Source: an uncultured Dialister sp.
GTDB taxonomy: Bacteria; Bacillota; Negativicutes; Veillonellales; Dialisteraceae
Assembly: GCF_900541605.1 (NCBI RefSeq)
Contig: NZ_UQKJ01000012.1
Location: forward strand, 1 to 31,220
Direction of reading: 5' to 3'
DNA length: 31,220 bases
Positions 29,615-31,220 of the stretch are shown in pieces; the stretch's first letter is position 1; every line of letters begins with the position of its first letter. The notes under the pieces were generated by a model that worked only from the letters and a program-made list of their open reading frames with translations, did not search any database and had not been told where the DNA came from. Both the position numbers and the translations under genes were made by a program.

Positions 29615-30865
29615 TTACTGCTTTACTTCAATGGAGAAGTAGTTCTTCTTTCCTTTGCGGATGATGATGAATTTACCATTTGTATTCGGATGGGCAGTGA
29701 CGCTGGCTTCAATGTCACGAATCTGTTCCCCATTGACGCGGATGGCGCCGTTCTTGACGTCTTCCCGGGCCTGGCGTTTGGATTTTTCTACGCCTGCTTC
29801 CACCAGGGCTTCCACGATATTGATAGGAGCTTCATGGACTTCGCCGCCTTTGGTGTTGCGGAAAGCGCCTTCAATTTCATCGCCGGAAAGTTCCTGGATG
29901 TTGCCGGAGAAGAGGGCCTGGGTCACTTTTTCTGCCTGGGCCAGTCCTTCGTCGCCATGGACGAAGCGGGTCACTTCTTCCGCCAGTTTCCGCTGGGCGC
30001 TCCGGTGTTCCGGATGCTCTTCCACTTCTTTGGCAAGGGCATCGATTTCTTCGTGGGAGAGGAAGGTGAAGTACTTCAGGTATTTCACCACATCCCGGTC
30101 ATCCTGGTTGAACCAGAACTGGTAGAATTCGTAGGGAGAGGTCTTCTTCGGATCCAGCCATACGGCGCCGCCGGCGGTTTTGCCGAATTTCGTGCCGTCT
30201 GCCTTCAGCATGAGGGGAATGGTAAGGCCGTAGGCATCATGGACGTCTTCGGTCTTCCGGAGCAGTTCTACGCCGTTGGTGATGTTGCCCCACTGGTCAG
30301 CACCGCCGATCTGGAGCTGTACGTTGTATTTGTCATAGAGCATCTTGAAGTCGATGGACTGGAGGATCTGGTAGGAGAATTCGGTGAAGGAGATCCCCGT
30401 TTCCAGACGGGATGCCACCACTTCCTTAGCCAGCATGGTATTGATATTGAAGAGCTTGCCGTAGTCCCGGAGAAATTCGAGGAGGGAAATCTTGGACAGC
30501 CAGTCGTAGTTATTCACCATGGTGAAGCCATCTTCGCCGAAGAGTTTCTTCATCTGGGCGGTGAGGCATTCTGCATTGTGTTGGATGGTTTCCTGGGACT
30601 GGAGAACCCGTTCGGTCTTCCGGCCGGAGGGGTCTCCGATGGAGCCGGTGCCGCCGCCGATAACGATGACCGGATGGTGGCCGGCCAGCTGGAACCGCTT
30701 CAGGATCATAAAGGGAATGAGATGACCGATGTGCATGCTGTCACCGGTGGGATCGATGCCACAGTAGAGGGAAATGGATTTCTCCCCTACCAGTTTGTAC
30801 AGTCCTTCTTCATCGGTCTGCTGGTTCACAGCGCCACGCCACTTCAGTTCATCAATAATATTCAT
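29615..30865 (-). CDS. tyrS: Tyrosyl-tRNA synthetase
   Basis: A class-I aminoacyl-tRNA synthetase charging tRNA-Tyr. The 416 residues hold the tyrosine pocket start YCGIDPTGDSMHIGHLIP with the HIGH motif (45-48), the GGGTGSIGDPSGR loop (70-82), the tyrosine-binding QIGGADQWGN (185-194), the KMSKS equivalent KFGKT (226-230) and a C-terminal S4 RNA-binding domain (about 350-416). This is the TyrS1 type. GGAG precedes the ATG at 30865. Many Firmicute tyrS genes have a tyrosine T-box, but I see none in the 350 bp upstream. Confidence 0.97.
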   Translation of the reverse strand: MNIIDELKWRGAVNQQTDEEGLYKLVGEKSISLYCGIDPTGDSMHIGHLIPFMILKRFQLAGHHPVIVIGGGTGSIGDPSGRKTERVLQSQETIQHNAECLTAQMKKLFGEDGFTMVNNYDWLSKISLLEFLRDYGKLFNINTMLAKEVVASRLETGISFTEFSYQILQSIDFKMLYDKYNVQLQIGGADQWGNITNGVELLRKTEDVHDAYGLTIPLMLKADGTKFGKTAGGAVWLDPKKTSPYEFYQFWFNQDDRDVVKYLKYFTFLSHEEIDALAKEVEEHPEHRSAQRKLAEEVTRFVHGDEGLAQAEKVTQALFSGNIQELSGDEIEGAFRNTKGGEVHEAPINIVEALVEAGVEKSKRQAREDVKNGAIRVNGEQIRDIEASVTAHPNTNGKFIIIRKGKKNYFSIEVKQ

Positions 30866-31220
30866 GGAACTCCGCCTTTCTTATTCTATGGATTTGGGAT
30901 TCTTCCCTGTTTGTCGTATATGACTCACTATAACACAATTGAAAGAGGATAGGTATAGAGAACATAGATTTGCATGTATGACACTTTTCTCCAGCTTGCA
31001 GGATAAACGGCTGAGTCAAAAATGAGGAATGAGGAATTAGGAATTAGGAATGATTAGTCGGCGCACAATTCATAGGGCGCCGCGAGTTTATAATTCCGGC
31101 AACGATTTTATCGCATCAGCAAATGAACCTGGGGATGCATACCTAGTCTGCAGACATTTTGTCGTCCAGGGAAGCACTGATTAATTCGCAGAGTCAGATT
31201 TCATAAGGATTTTTATGCAC
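30866..31220. repeat. Right edge with GGAATTAGGAATTAGGAA repeat
   Basis: Bases 31021-31054 hold short tandem GAGGAAT/TAGGAAT units of a kind that often recurs between genes. A weak TATAGT -10 for tyrS lies near 30930. The rest contains no gene or RNA that I can recognise. Confidence 0.5.

Noticed and set aside
30866..31220. T-box upstream of tyrS
   Set aside because: No GGTGGTACCGCG-like core, AGAGA block or terminator lies in the available upstream DNA.

Overview
The window looks like chromosome of a diderm Firmicute (Negativicutes, Veillonellaceae-like; a Dialister-type organism is my best guess, but the genus is inference). The Firmicute signals are a T-box riboswitch, a CIRCE/HrcA operator and strong AAGGAGG ribosome binding sites. 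The outer-membrane signals are a porin with an N-terminal SLH domain and a very large trimeric autotransporter that also carries an SLH domain. That combination is typical of Negativicutes. Nearly all genes lie on the minus strand; the one clear plus-strand gene is at 1964-3058. No tRNA, rRNA, CRISPR array or intact transposase gene was found.

Layout from left to right: (1) 120-1728, a YkvI-family transporter behind an isoleucine-type T-box leader that has two antiterminator/terminator modules in series. (2) 1964-3058, a membrane protein with an Asp/Gly/His-rich tail and a possible frameshift at a C6 run. (3) 3668-6599, a biotin operon in the order bioY-bioD-bioA. (4) 6833-10894, a likely operon of DUF2157 protein, GDYXXLXY protein, SixA-like phosphatase, ThiD and YfbR-like 5'-nucleotidase. 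(5) 11146-12933, a Helicobacter-type formamidase downstream of a universal stress protein. (6) 13076-14282, a metallo-beta-lactamase-fold protein behind a short leader that ends in a terminator. (7) 14341-15997, two small exported proteins resembling the surface-adhesin-E family, separated by repeat debris. (8) 16164-16903, an Hsp20 gene under CIRCE control. (9) 17143-18893, an operon of glyoxalase I, TcdA and a C39-like predicted cysteine protease. (10) 19271-28968, a cell-surface locus: an SLH porin and a 2328-residue trimeric autotransporter, bracketed by two direct copies of a GTGCAAAAGTGGTC repeat. (11) 29556-30865, tyrosyl-tRNA synthetase.

The most unusual points are the one-sensor, two-switch T-box; the autotransporter stalk, which contains three 47-residue cassettes of the VxGxxxxx octads otherwise known from phage T4 gp5 and VgrG spikes; the SLH domain placed after its membrane anchor, so that an outer-membrane adhesin could grip the cell wall from the periplasmic side; and the matching repeats around this surface locus. 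Hairpin elements with compensatory base changes and a three-copy dispersed repeat family account for part of the otherwise empty intergenic DNA. All calls come from reading the sequence; no database search was run.
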